Assembly: GCA_031285845.1 (NCBI GenBank)
Contig: JAITVK010000028.1
Span: 60,919 to 124,918 of the forward strand
Reading direction: 5' to 3'
DNA length: 64,000 nucleotides
Source of the DNA: Propionibacteriaceae bacterium
GTDB lineage: Bacteria; Actinomycetota; Actinomycetes; Propionibacteriales; Propionibacteriaceae
Shown: positions 7,909 to 16,968 of the stretch, in pieces
Layout of the letters: each line of letters starts with the position of its first letter
Numbering within the stretch: position 1 is the first letter of the stretch
Made by a program: the position numbers and the translations under genes
The notes under the pieces: generated by a model
What the model saw: only the letters and a program-made list of their open reading frames with translations
Databases searched by the model: none
Told to the model about the DNA's origin: nothing

Positions 7909-9318
7909 GTGTCCCGGGTGGGTGCGGCAGTCAACCAGACTTTCGCCTCGCTGCGGATCTTCAACTATCGCCTGTGGTTCATTGGTGCGCTCGTGTCCAA
8001 CATGGGCGCGTGGATCCAGCGCATTGGGCAAGACTGGTTGGTTTTGCGTGAGTTGACGCAGAACTCGGGTTTGGCCGCAGGCATCGTCACCGCATTGCAG
8101 TTCCTGCCCGTCCTCTTCTTGTCAGCTTGGGCCGGGGTGCTGGCCGATCGGTTGCCCCGGCGCAAGCTGTTGATGTTCACCCAGGGTGGGCAGGGAGTTT
8201 TGGCTTTCGGACTTGGCGCGCTCGTCCTGTTCGGACATGCCCAGTTGTGGCACGTCTACGTGTTCGCTTTCCTGCTTGGCTGCGTCACCGCGATCGACGC
8301 GCCGGTTCGTCAAACCTTCGTCGCCGAGATGGTGCCGATCGATTCACTGCCCAATGCCATCGGCCTCAACTCGGCCTCGTTCAATTCGTCGCGACTGGTC
8401 GGGCCAGCCCTGGCAGGCTTTCTCATCCAAGCTTTCGGGACTGGGTGGGCTTTCGTCATCAACGGGGTGACTTTCGCCGCCACTATCGCTGGCTTGGCCC
8501 TCATGCGACAAGCTCAGTTGCGCGTTTTGCCGAGCGTCCCCCGGCAGAAGGGACAGATCAAGCAAGCCATCGCCTATATTAGGCATCGACCTGGAATTTG
8601 GTTGATTCTGGTCATGGTCGGGGTCATCTCATGTCTGGGGTTCAACTCGCAGTTGACGATCGCGATGATGGCCACGCAGGTTTTCAACCGCCAGGCCGGC
8701 GATTTCGGTCTGCTCAGTTCGATCTTCGGGATTGGCGCATTGATCGGCGCGTTGATGGCGGCTCGACGGTCGCATCCGAGGTTGCGACTGATCATCGCTG
8801 CGGCGATCGGGTTCGCGGCCGCGTCGGCAGTGTCAGCGGTGATGCCGACGTACCTGACCTTCGGATTGGCGGGTGTCTTCGTCGGCCTGTTCACTCTGAC
8901 GCTGCTCACCGCCGCCAACGCCACCGTCCAACTCAGCACCACCGAGTCGATGCGCGGGCGGGTGGTCGCGTTGTACATGCTGGTCAACCAGGGCGCGACG
9001 CCAATCGGCTCGCCGATCATCGGCTGGGTGTCTCAACAGTTCGGCGCTCGGTGGGCCATCGGGTTGGGCGCGATCGCCGCAGCCGCAGTCACCGTGTTCG
9101 CTCTGATCTGGCTGCGCCGCAACTGGAAACTGACCGGTCATCTCCGCGGTTTCCCGCCCCGGTTGGTGGTGACCCGAGGCCCCGAACGCAAGGCGGTGGT
9201 CCGCGGAGCGTCCGATTCGTCATCGGTCGTGATTCGACGCCCGATGTCGCCTGTGGCCGATCCGAACTCGTCTGTCACGATTGATGACGACGACTCGATC
9301 GGTGACTATACTCGCTAG
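7909..9318 (+). CDS. MFS transporter, EntS/DHA3-like
   Basis: A 469-residue membrane protein with about twelve hydrophobic segments. The opening (SLRIFNYRLWFIGALVSNMGAWIQRIGQDWLVL) and the loop after helix 2 (AGVLADRLPRRKLLMF, the MFS motif A) identify the DHA3/EntS-like drug and metabolite exporter branch, driven by proton exchange. The cytoplasmic C-terminal tail of about 60 residues is Ser/Asp-rich. The GTG start follows a GGTGGGG stretch. Substrate unknown. The neighbouring genes give no clue and it may be monocistronic. Confidence 0.85.
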   Translation: MSRVGAAVNQTFASLRIFNYRLWFIGALVSNMGAWIQRIGQDWLVLRELTQNSGLAAGIVTALQFLPVLFLSAWAGVLADRLPRRKLLMFTQGGQGVLAFGLGALVLFGHAQLWHVYVFAFLLGCVTAIDAPVRQTFVAEMVPIDSLPNAIGLNSASFNSSRLVGPALAGFLIQAFGTGWAFVINGVTFAATIAGLALMRQAQLRVLPSVPRQKGQIKQAIAYIRHRPGIWLILVMVGVISCLGFNSQLTIAMMATQVFNRQAGDFGLLSSIFGIGALIGALMAARRSHPRLRLIIAAAIGFAAASAVSAVMPTYLTFGLAGVFVGLFTLTLLTAANATVQLSTTESMRGRVVALYMLVNQGATPIGSPIIGWVSQQFGARWAIGLGAIAAAAVTVFALIWLRRNWKLTGHLRGFPPRLVVTRGPERKAVVRGASDSSSVVIRRPMSPVADPNSSVTIDDDDSIGDYTR

Positions 9319-9582
9319 CGAGGCCTTCGTCGACGATTCGAATGGTCACCCCGGGCTGGGGTCCGGTTCCACTGGATGAGCCCCGCTGGATGTCGTCGAC
9401 TGTGCCGTAGCGCCAGGTGGCGCAGGTCGGGCGTCGTTGAGCAGTCGTCCGTCAAAGTTGAGGGCCGCGAGTGCTCGTCGGTGGGGCGACGAGTGGGGTG
9501 AACCAGGATAGAACGGCGCTACGGACGCTGCCGTGATCCCGTGGCGCTCGGTCATTGTCGAACGAGTCCATGGGGAGATCCG

Positions 9583-11037
9583 ATGAACACAACAGACCTG
9601 GCCCTTCATGACAGGGCCAGTCCAACGCCGAAGCCCGTGTCGCGTGCGCCTGGTCGACGTCTGCTGCTGACCGGATTGGCGGTCGCTGTCGGCTGTGTCG
9701 GCCTGACCGGTTGCGGTCCAGACCTGCAGAAGGCGTCATCACCGGAGAGGGCCGAACAATCGGGAGCTGAAACAGGGGTGGTCGCGGGAGATGGTCGTAC
9801 GTCGGTGACCGCGAAGCATGTCAACTGCGCGCCACCTGAGGATCTGGAGATGAGCGCCGAGGATTATCGTGACGCGCTCACGGCCGTCGACGAGCAACTC
9901 GGCGCGTACTCCTGGTCGGGGCAGGCGCCGTCAATCTGCCAATTCGACGCGATCATGATCGTCGCCGAGGCCACGGCGAACGTTCCGGCGCCGAAGCTGA
10001 CTGCGGGCGTGAGACAAATCGTCAGCAACGGCATCAGTTTGAGACTGCCGATCGGCGTCGTCAAAGCCGACGGCCATCCCTCCGCCGTGCCAGTCCCCCA
10101 GAAGCAGGTCCGTGGCGAAGGCAAAGGCCGGCAGCGGAGGGTTCTGGCCAACATGGACCGTCTTGACACCGCCTTGGCTGGGATTCGACCCGACTCCGAT
10201 GAGATGGCCGTGTTCGAGGCTGTCTTCGTCGCCGTCGATCAGGCGGCCTCGTTCGGCAAAACCCATCCGTTGATCATCCCGCTCGGTTCGAGTCTGGATT
10301 CGACTCGGGCGGTCGGATTCGTCGATGGCGCGCTTGGGGCCGAAGCCCAGGAGATCGCGGCGGCGCTGAAACAAGACAATCCGGCCAGGAAACTGTCTGG
10401 CGCGGCGATCCTGTTCGCTGGCGGCGTCGGGTACGGTGCTGGGCCTCAGCCGCCACTGAACGACCGGCAGCGTCTGATTCTCGCGGCGGCACTGGTGACC
10501 ATGGCCTCGGAATTGGGCGCGTCGGCCGCCGTCGATCCAGGGCCGGTCAGGGGCGATCCGATTCCCACGACACACACGGTCACGCCAGTGGAGTTCTCCA
10601 CCCCCGACGAGCGCCGTTGGGATCAGCCCACCCCGCCCGTGGCGTGCGAGCCGACCGTCCACGTCTACGACGCCACCAGCGATCTTCGCTTCCTGCCCGA
10701 GTCAGACCAGTGGTACGACGCGACCGCCGCTCAAACCGCGCTGAAACCGATCGCTGGCTGGTTGGCTGCCGACCCGAAGCGTCACATTGACATCGAGGGA
10801 CGCACGATGAACCACAAGTCGATCGAGGATCAGCGTCGAACCGGCATGGACCGGGCTGTCGCCGCCGGAAAGGAGCTGATTCACCTCGGCGCGAGCGCCG
10901 AGCAGCTGTCGTACGACGGGGTGGGTTCGCAGTTCCCCGGATACTCCTTGCCGGATTTCTTGCCCTCTGGCGCGGAGGTCCCCCAAGCGGCAGCCCACAA
11001 TCGCAACATTCAGCTCACCGCGTACGACAACTGTTGA
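9583..11037 (+). CDS. Lipoprotein with C-terminal OmpA-like domain
   Basis: 484 residues. An N-terminal Arg-rich stretch, a hydrophobic segment and the lipobox LTGC (Cys44) predict a lipoprotein on the outer face of the membrane. The middle 300 residues are not recognised. Residues about 365-484 look like an OmpA/MotB peptidoglycan-binding module: a beta strand with DATSDLRFLPESD, then HIDIEGRT, a helix, LGASAEQLSYDGVGSQFPG and a final NRNIQLTAY. OmpA modules hold diaminopimelate-type wall peptides, so the protein could link membrane to wall. The frame can start at 9541, but GGGGAGA five bases before the ATG at 9583 decides the start. It is the first gene of a four-gene operon, 12 bases from the next. 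Confidence 0.75.
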   Translation: MNTTDLALHDRASPTPKPVSRAPGRRLLLTGLAVAVGCVGLTGCGPDLQKASSPERAEQSGAETGVVAGDGRTSVTAKHVNCAPPEDLEMSAEDYRDALTAVDEQLGAYSWSGQAPSICQFDAIMIVAEATANVPAPKLTAGVRQIVSNGISLRLPIGVVKADGHPSAVPVPQKQVRGEGKGRQRRVLANMDRLDTALAGIRPDSDEMAVFEAVFVAVDQAASFGKTHPLIIPLGSSLDSTRAVGFVDGALGAEAQEIAAALKQDNPARKLSGAAILFAGGVGYGAGPQPPLNDRQRLILAAALVTMASELGASAAVDPGPVRGDPIPTTHTVTPVEFSTPDERRWDQPTPPVACEPTVHVYDATSDLRFLPESDQWYDATAAQTALKPIAGWLAADPKRHIDIEGRTMNHKSIEDQRRTGMDRAVAAGKELIHLGASAEQLSYDGVGSQFPGYSLPDFLPSGAEVPQAAAHNRNIQLTAYDNC

Positions 11038-11049
11038 CAGGAGAAGATC

Positions 11050-11853
11050 GTGAGAAGACAATCCCGAGCCGATCGGCGATACACCTCCTGGTATGAGTTG
11101 ACCCCGCCTGACGCCCACAACCCCGATGCGGTCGAGGCTTTGCAGCGACCGATCACGATCGACTTGGTCTATCCGCGGCGGATGCGTTGCTGGGATAAGC
11201 GTCATGGCCGCCAAGACGCGCTCATCATTCAGAACGCGGTGGCCACCGCGAAGGCTGACGGTGGTGAGTTCACCACCCCATGGCTGGAAGCGATCGGTCA
11301 AGAATGGTTGGCGGGCTGCGAATTGGAGCGCAACCCGAGCACGGCGATGTTCGGGGTTCATGACCGGGAGATCGTGGCCCTCGAACAGCGGCGGCGTACG
11401 CTCGTCCGGTCCAAAAAGCTGGCGATTGCGACGGCCGACGCCATTCAGGCGCAGGGTCCGGCTCACGGGGTGCAGACGGTTCAGGAGGTGGGCGCGCCCG
11501 AACAGGTGGTGGAGCGTCGACGTGGTCGTGAACATGCCGCGCGCGTCGCCCAACAGGAGTCCAGCGCTCAGTCGGCCCTGAAACAGATCGGCGACATCGA
11601 TCAGCGGCTGGCCGAGTTGCAGGCCGATCGTACGACCCACTGGCGAGGCCTGTTGGTCCGAGTCGCGGCCACGATGGCGTTCACCGAGCGTCGGCGTCAG
11701 ACGTACCTGCGCGCTGGGCTACGTAAGGCCCAGGTGAAGGCGCCGGTGCCCGACCTGGTGGTGCTGCCCGCGCCGCAGTGGTTCATTGAAGGAACCGAGC
11801 CGCCGATCGCCGGCCTGGAGGAAGGAGTCGATCATGATCAGATGGCTGCGTGA
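11050..11853 (+). CDS. Unknown soluble protein, helical, operon with OmpA-like lipoprotein
   Basis: 267 residues with GTG start behind AGGAGA. I do not recognise the family. The first 60 residues contain a compact segment ITIDLVYPRRMRCWDKRHG; residues about 115-235 are rich in Arg, Glu, Gln and Ala with heptad-like spacing (REIVALEQRRRTLVRSK and IGDIDQRLAELQADR), suggesting coiled coils. No signal peptide and no convincing membrane segment, so it is probably cytoplasmic. It ends in a Pro-rich tail that overlaps the next gene by 20 bases. Tight spacing on both sides says it works with the lipoprotein and the membrane protein of this operon. Confidence 0.65.
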   Translation: MRRQSRADRRYTSWYELTPPDAHNPDAVEALQRPITIDLVYPRRMRCWDKRHGRQDALIIQNAVATAKADGGEFTTPWLEAIGQEWLAGCELERNPSTAMFGVHDREIVALEQRRRTLVRSKKLAIATADAIQAQGPAHGVQTVQEVGAPEQVVERRRGREHAARVAQQESSAQSALKQIGDIDQRLAELQADRTTHWRGLLVRVAATMAFTERRRQTYLRAGLRKAQVKAPVPDLVVLPAPQWFIEGTEPPIAGLEEGVDHDQMAA

Positions 11854-12628
11854 CTGGTTCAGGCGTCGCAAAACTCCGTCCATGAGCCGCGCCCAAGGTC
11901 GTGGGCCCACTCATGACACCAGCGGGCGCACCGGCCTGGAACCGTCCACCCCGGTCCTGTTCTGGGACGCGAAGACCTACCTGCCCTACGACTATCCCGA
12001 TGTCGTCGAAGCTGAACGTGAAGTGTTGCGCCGCCTTCAAGCCCACGCTCAGGCTCATGCGATCGACGAGGCGCACGGCGACGTCGTGGACGTCATCGTC
12101 GAAGAGTGGAAGCACGCCGCGCAGAAAGACATCGACACGCAATGCTCGGCCCGACTGGGCAGTCTGCTCATGATCTACGAGCAAGGGGTGGAACACACCC
12201 GTCGGTTGCATCGCGAATGTCAGGCGGCGATCAGTGCGGCCGACAACGCCAACAACCTGTGTCGGGAACGGTACGAGACACTCTACGGCGTCGAGTTCTC
12301 CGACATCAGTGACGAGCCACTGTCGGCGATCAGCGTCACGGCGTACGACGGACTGCCTCACCGCCCGATTCACGATCGTCTGGCCTCGTGGATTCCTGAG
12401 GCGGGCAGGTCTGATTCGCTGGATGGGGGCGACGGGGCCCGAAAGACCACGTTGGACGGGGATGATCCGGGCGGGCCCACATCGGACGGGGATGGTCCGG
12501 GCGGGTCCAGGGGCACGGCCGGCGTGCCGCAGACCGATCCGGAGTCGGTCGAGTCCCCGCCACCGTTGACGGACAGCCCCGCGGCCTTCCGCCCGCGTCG
12601 ACCGTTGGATGATCGGAGACTGCCATGA
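11834..12628 (+). CDS. Unknown soluble protein with basic N-terminal helix
   Basis: 264 residues from the ATG at 11834, chosen because GAGGAAGGAG lies just upstream; the start overlaps the previous gene. The N terminus MIRWLRDWFRRRK is a short amphipathic, strongly basic helix that could touch the membrane. The core (about residues 50-185) is mostly helical with AEREVLRRLQAHAQAHAIDEAH and EWKHAAQKDIDTQCSARLG. The last 70 residues are Gly/Asp/Pro-rich and probably disordered. No family recognised. The stop is coupled to the next gene through ATGA. Confidence 0.65.
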   Translation: MIRWLRDWFRRRKTPSMSRAQGRGPTHDTSGRTGLEPSTPVLFWDAKTYLPYDYPDVVEAEREVLRRLQAHAQAHAIDEAHGDVVDVIVEEWKHAAQKDIDTQCSARLGSLLMIYEQGVEHTRRLHRECQAAISAADNANNLCRERYETLYGVEFSDISDEPLSAISVTAYDGLPHRPIHDRLASWIPEAGRSDSLDGGDGARKTTLDGDDPGGPTSDGDGPGGSRGTAGVPQTDPESVESPPPLTDSPAAFRPRRPLDDRRLP

Positions 12629-13449
12629 GAGCCACACAGTTGAACGCAGTCGGCGTTCATCCGTCGGCCAACCGGGTCGAGATGGACGCGCCGGTCTTTC
12701 CGCGCTTCGTCCTGATCGGGCTCATCGCCGGGTTGCTCGGTCAAGCGGCCGATCCGATCATCACTATGGTGTCCACCGCCAATATCATCGGAATCCAACA
12801 CAACACTTTCCAAGTGTGGATCATCGCCTTGGGCATGACGCTGGCGGGCGCGCTGTCCGCCTACGAGGCCGGGCGCCACACCACCGGATCTCATGTTCCG
12901 ACTGGCATTGGGTGGGTAGCCGTCGTGGCCTGGGTGGCGGTGGGTGGGCTGATGGTTTATGTGCGCCTGAATGCGGGCTCGCTCAGTGACACCGCCTCAG
13001 ATTCGGCTCAGATGGGCGGCGCGTCTGAAGAACTCGCCCAGATGCAGTCCGAGGATGTCGTGGTCGGCCTGCTCATGGCCGGACTTTACATCGCTGCTGG
13101 TGTCGGCATTTTTCTCAGCACTTCGGCATTGGTTCATCACCCCTGGTTCGCGCTCCGCAACCATCTGCTCGACATTCGGCGCAAGAACCAGGCGCGCGCC
13201 GAGGCCGAGGCCGCGCTGCATCGCAGCCTGGTGTCGATGGATCACCTGAACGAGACGATGGACCTGGCTGTCCGTGACGCCGAGGTCGCCAAACAGTGGA
13301 TCGCCCATCAGGCGCTGCGTCTGAAGCAGATCGCTCGCGACGAGCACACCAGATTGGGCGGCGACCCGGCAGGAGCCTCCTACGGTCAGCCCCACGCTGC
13401 GAACGTGCCCCATCCGGATGACCTGGTCGAGCAGGGCGCGGTGGCATGA
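12625..13449 (+). CDS. Unknown membrane protein with four hydrophobic segments and helical tail
   Basis: 274 residues whose ATG overlaps the upstream stop (ATGA), so translation is coupled. Hydrophobic segments lie near residues 27-45, 55-72, 88-112 and 145-168, followed by a charged helical tail of about 90 residues (KNQARAEAEAALHRSLVSMD onward) that should be cytoplasmic and may form a coiled coil. The overall shape, four helices plus a long cytoplasmic helix, recalls scaffold or motor-like membrane proteins, but no family motif is visible. It closes the operon begun by the OmpA-like lipoprotein. Confidence 0.65.
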   Translation: MRATQLNAVGVHPSANRVEMDAPVFPRFVLIGLIAGLLGQAADPIITMVSTANIIGIQHNTFQVWIIALGMTLAGALSAYEAGRHTTGSHVPTGIGWVAVVAWVAVGGLMVYVRLNAGSLSDTASDSAQMGGASEELAQMQSEDVVVGLLMAGLYIAAGVGIFLSTSALVHHPWFALRNHLLDIRRKNQARAEAEAALHRSLVSMDHLNETMDLAVRDAEVAKQWIAHQALRLKQIARDEHTRLGGDPAGASYGQPHAANVPHPDDLVEQGAVA

Positions 13450-13548
13450 GGTCTAGCGGCGTCGATGGGCGCGACCGGTCTCGTCTGCGCGATGGGGTGA
13501 TCGGGCCGCGACCGCAGCGGCATCGGACGAAGTCAGACCATAAAACCG

Positions 13549-14199
13549 CTAGTCGTCCTGGTTTTCGAGCCAGGTGAGCACGGCCAGAACTCGTCGATGC
13601 GCCCCCGTGTCGGGCGGAAGGTTGAGTTTGGCGAAGATCGAAGAGATGTGTTTCTCGACTGCCCCTTCGGACAGGAACAACGCGCCACAGATCGCTTGAT
13701 TGGACCGACCTTCGGCGACCAGTCCCAGGACTTCGCGTTCGCGCGGGGTGAGCCGCTCCAGCGGTGACGAGGTCGAATGGACGAGCATCTGGGAGACGAC
13801 TTCGGGGTCGATCACCGTCCCACCGTCGGCGATGCGCTCGATGGCGTCGTTGAACGCGGCCAGATCGGCGATCCGGTCTTTCAACAGGTAGCCGACCGAG
13901 CCGCCGCCGTCGAGGAAGAGTTCGCGGGCGTACGACTGCTCGACGTAGGCTGACAAGACGAGAATCGGCAAACCCGGTCGCCAATGGCGCAACTCGACCG
14001 CGGCCCGCAACCCGTCGTCACGGTTGTCCGGCGGCATGCGCACGTCGGTGACGACCAGATCAGGCACACTGCGATGGACGGCGTCGACCAAATCGTTCGC
14101 GGCGCCCACACAGGCGATGACTTCGTGGCCGGCCTCCTCCATCAATCGGACGAGCCCTTCGCGCAGCAATGCCGAGTCTTCGGCCAAGACGATTCTCAC
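13549..14199 (-). CDS. LuxR/NarL-type response regulator
   Basis: 216 residues. The receiver domain (1-120) has the acidic pocket Glu7/Asp8, phospho-acceptor Asp52 in LVVTDVRMPP and Lys107 in GYLLKDR. The output domain is a LuxR helix-turn-helix: LTPREREVLGLVAEGRSN then GALFLSEGAVEKHISSIFAKL. It should activate or repress promoters after phosphorylation by a HisKA_3 kinase. No kinase is adjacent. The nearest is the minus-strand kinase six kilobases upstream, on the far side of the hydrogenase and ABC genes. The GTG start has no ribosome site but a TAAACT six bases upstream, which suggests its own leaderless promoter. Confidence 0.9.
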   Translation of the reverse strand: MRIVLAEDSALLREGLVRLMEEAGHEVIACVGAANDLVDAVHRSVPDLVVTDVRMPPDNRDDGLRAAVELRHWRPGLPILVLSAYVEQSYARELFLDGGGSVGYLLKDRIADLAAFNDAIERIADGGTVIDPEVVSQMLVHSTSSPLERLTPREREVLGLVAEGRSNQAICGALFLSEGAVEKHISSIFAKLNLPPDTGAHRRVLAVLTWLENQDD

Positions 14200-14211
14200 C
14201 CGGCCAGTTTA
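14200..14211 (-). promoter_or_regulatory. Leaderless -10 box for the response regulator
   Basis: On the minus strand TAAACT (14206-14211) is followed by six bases and then the GTG start at 14199, with no Shine-Dalgarno sequence. This geometry is typical of actinobacterial leaderless genes. The -35 region is weak. Confidence 0.4.
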
Positions 14212-14258
14212 CGGGGCCGCGCTGGGCGGCACACCCTCCCGTCGCAGTCGCTCGCGTG

Positions 14259-14945
14259 TCAACCCAGGTTCAGCCGACTTCCGCCGAAGAACTCGGCTTC
14301 GACAGGCGAATGGGTGACGAGGATCGTGGCGCGTCCGGACAGACGCTCGCGAACGTACGCCATGGTCTGGCGTGAACTCCTCGAGTCGATGCCGGTGAAC
14401 GGCTCGTCCAAACAGATGAGTTGAGCCGGAGGCATCAGGGCCCTGACAAGGCAGATCCGGCGTCGCTGTCCACCAGAGAGCAGGCGCACGGGCCGATCGA
14501 AAGCGTCGGAGCTCAAACCGGCGCGAGCCAGCTCTGTTCGGATGGAGTCGCGACTGATGCGGCGATCCAGGGTGATCGCGACGTTGCCGACAGCGGTCAA
14601 CTGTTCGCAGAGCCGATCCTCCTGGAACACAGCCGCACTCCCTCCACGGTCGGCGGCCGGAGCGCTTCGCTGAGTGAATCGCCGCGTCGGGATCGTCGCG
14701 GGTCGACCCCGCTGGCGGGCATGGTCGCCCCGCTCATCACGTGGTCGCGCGCCGAGCCCGCCGGTTGATGTGATCCTGCCCGCGTCGGGGGCGAGCAAGC
14801 CCAGCGCCAGGCGGATCAGGGTCGACTTTCCGGAACCGTTCGAGCCGGTCACCACCATCGTCGCCCCATCGGGAACAATGAAACTGAGGTCGTCGAGAAC
14901 CACGCGTCGGTTCAGTGCGACGCTGACATGGTCGAACTGGATCAT
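14259..14945 (-). CDS. ABC transporter ATP-binding protein, NitT/TauT type
   Basis: 228 residues with Walker A GSNGSGKST (about 34-42), Q-loop VFQEDRL, signature LSGGQRRR, Walker B LICLDEP and switch His in LVTHSP. It powers import through the permease whose stop codon it overlaps by one base (TGATG). A stretch between Walker A and the Q-loop (about residues 60-100) is Arg/Gly-rich and longer than usual. By gene order it pairs with the NitT/TauT-like permease and binding lipoprotein just upstream. Confidence 0.88.
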   Translation of the reverse strand: MIQFDHVSVALNRRVVLDDLSFIVPDGATMVVTGSNGSGKSTLIRLALGLLAPDAGRITSTGGLGARPRDERGDHARQRGRPATIPTRRFTQRSAPAADRGGSAAVFQEDRLCEQLTAVGNVAITLDRRISRDSIRTELARAGLSSDAFDRPVRLLSGGQRRRICLVRALMPPAQLICLDEPFTGIDSRSSRQTMAYVRERLSGRATILVTHSPVEAEFFGGSRLNLG

Positions 14946-15829
14946 CAGCCGTAGATCACCTCCAACCGGGACTCTGTGGCGGCCAGTCCGGCCAGCAGGA
15001 TTCGCTCACTGACGAAGGCCAAGACGACGATCACGACCGTCCAGGCGAACAAGTCGCCGGTGGCGAGGAAAAGTTTGGCCTGTTGCAGGCGCTCGCCGAT
15101 GCTGCCTGAGGTCGCCCCGATCACTTCGGCGCTGATGCCCGCCTTCCAAGCCAATCCGACACCGATCCGGGTGGCCGAAGTCAGATGGGGCATCAGCGCA
15201 GGAACAGTGATCGCCCACCAGCGTCGGGTCCATGTCAGATGGAACACAGCGGCCATCTCGATCAGCTTCTGATCCCGCGAAGTCATCGCGGCCAAGACAT
15301 TGGCGTACGCCACGGGGGTGACCATGATGACCGCGATGATGATCGACAGCGAACGGCCGTCGCCCCACACCAACACCAGCAGCACGAAGCTGACCACTGG
15401 CACAGCCCGCAACACTCGAATGAACGGCGAGCAGACCGCGTCGATCCACGGCCAGCGCGCGCCGGCCAGCGCCAACACGGACCCGAGGATCATTCCGAGC
15501 AGGAATCCGGCCAGAATCCGCCAAGTCGAGGCGAGAATCGCCAACCAGAACCCTGCCGTCGGCGCGAGTCGGATCAGCGCGATCAGACTGTTCCACGGGG
15601 AGGCCAACAAGACTTCGGAGCGTACAGCCCAGGCCACGAGTTGCCACACGACCAACCAGGCGAGGATCACCATCGCGCCGCGCGCCCATCGAGGGATCCG
15701 CGACCACAGCGTACGGGTCCGACTGGGCGACGGGTCTTTCACCGCTGCACCGTCCACGCGCGCTCCCGTCGAGCCGGTCCGGCCCACCGGGTCCTCGTCT
15801 GCCGTCTCGGGTCTGGTCATCAGGCTCAC
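14945..15829 (-). CDS. ABC transporter permease, NitT/TauT (SsuC/ThiX-like) type
   Basis: 294 residues: a hydrophilic N-terminal extension of about 45 residues, then six hydrophobic segments and a typical EAA-like cytoplasmic loop (KLIEMAAVFHLTWTRRWWAITVPALMPH) that docks the ATPase. LPxL-free layout and the GLAWKAGISAEVIGA segment are those of the nitrate/sulfonate/taurine/pyrimidine importer family. GTG at 15829 overlaps the binding-protein stop (GTGA); an ATG nine bases further in is an alternative. Substrate is not readable from the permease. Confidence 0.87.
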   Translation of the reverse strand: MSLMTRPETADEDPVGRTGSTGARVDGAAVKDPSPSRTRTLWSRIPRWARGAMVILAWLVVWQLVAWAVRSEVLLASPWNSLIALIRLAPTAGFWLAILASTWRILAGFLLGMILGSVLALAGARWPWIDAVCSPFIRVLRAVPVVSFVLLVLVWGDGRSLSIIIAVIMVTPVAYANVLAAMTSRDQKLIEMAAVFHLTWTRRWWAITVPALMPHLTSATRIGVGLAWKAGISAEVIGATSGSIGERLQQAKLFLATGDLFAWTVVIVVLAFVSERILLAGLAATESRLEVIYG

Positions 15830-16968
15830 AGGCTCAGATAGAACTCGGGCGGTGGCATCGACCCGCCGACGGATTCCGGCTGGGCCTCATACAACACTCC
15901 GAGATACCCAGCCAGCGCGCCTCGCATCGCGTCACCCGTCAGATCGACGATGTGACTACGCCCGATGGCGTCGGCGGCGACTCCAGGATCGGCCACGATC
16001 CCGGCGGCGGCGATCTCAGCGCCCGCCTGTTCCGGGTTCGCGTTGGTGAACTCCACCGAGTTGGCGTAGGCGGTGGCGAATTGGCGCACGGCCTCTGGTC
16101 GGTTTTGCACGAACTCTCGGCGCACCGCCAACACTGCGCTCACGATCTGCGAGCCGGGCACGAGGCTGGCCCACTGCTCAGTCAAGTCCACGCCGACCCG
16201 CAGGCCGGGGTCTTTCGCTAGGACAGTGGAGACGTACGGCTCGGGCAGGATCGCCAGATCGATCAACCCGGCCACCAGTCCAGCGGCGACCTCTGAGGCC
16301 TCGCTGCGATACTCCACCTGGACTTGACCGGACAACCCAGCGACGTCCAACAGATGCTCGGTGACGTGTTGCGGAGTGGAGCCTTTGCCGGTCGTCACCA
16401 CGGTTCGTCCGGCCAAGTCGGCCACGGCGTGGATCGAGTCGCCTCGTTCGACAACTGACAGCACCCCCAACGTGGTGACCGCGAAAACCTGGATCTGATG
16501 GTCGGTCTTGGCCGCCAGCACCGCCGCCAAGTTGGCGGGGATGGCCGCGATGTCGAGGTCGCCTCGGATCAGAGCCGGGGTCACCTCGTCAGGGCTGCCA
16601 TGCAGACTGATCGACCAGCCGTCAGCGATCATGTGGGCCAGTCCCATGCCGGTCGGCCCTTTCATGCCAGCCGCCCGCAGGTCGGCCACCACCGGATCGG
16701 TCGCAGCCGACTCAGTGCTGGTCGAATCCTCACCGACGATTCCTCCCACACTTGTCGCTTCAGTCGGAGCCGGGGGCACGACACCGACGCCCCCGGTCGG
16801 CCCTGTGGTGTGTCCGTTCGGGTCGGTGGCGCAGCCGACCAGCGCCACGAGCAGGATCATCGAGACGATCCAGGCTCGCCCACGGCGTCTGCGGCCCGAG
16901 CCGGTCACGTGTTTCGCCCGCGTCGAGGCGGTCAAGGCCCGCCGGTGGCGTCCAAACCTGCGTCTCAT
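15826..16968 (-). CDS. ABC transporter substrate-binding lipoprotein, NitT/TauT type
   Basis: 380 residues. A strongly Arg-rich N terminus, hydrophobic segment and lipobox ALVGC (Cys46) make it a lipoprotein. After a Gly/Pro/Thr linker the fold shows KGPTGMGLAHMIADG, GDLDIAAIPANLAAVLAA and STPQHVTEHLLD, typical of NitT/TauT periplasmic-binding proteins. Most unusual is its position: its ATG overlaps the hydrogenase stop codon (ATGA), so transporter and hydrogenase are made from one message. The ligand is unknown; it may be a cofactor precursor or small anion connected with the redox enzyme. The overlap is seen directly; the functional link is inferred. Confidence 0.85.
   Translation of the reverse strand: MRRRFGRHRRALTASTRAKHVTGSGRRRRGRAWIVSMILLVALVGCATDPNGHTTGPTGGVGVVPPAPTEATSVGGIVGEDSTSTESAATDPVVADLRAAGMKGPTGMGLAHMIADGWSISLHGSPDEVTPALIRGDLDIAAIPANLAAVLAAKTDHQIQVFAVTTLGVLSVVERGDSIHAVADLAGRTVVTTGKGSTPQHVTEHLLDVAGLSGQVQVEYRSEASEVAAGLVAGLIDLAILPEPYVSTVLAKDPGLRVGVDLTEQWASLVPGSQIVSAVLAVRREFVQNRPEAVRQFATAYANSVEFTNANPEQAGAEIAAAGIVADPGVAADAIGRSHIVDLTGDAMRGALAGYLGVLYEAQPESVGGSMPPPEFYLSL

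Noticed and set aside
9583..13449. A Zorya-type anti-phage system, because of the OmpA/MotB-like domain
   Set aside because: There is no MotA-like partner, helicase or nuclease. The four-helix protein lacks recognisable MotA residues.
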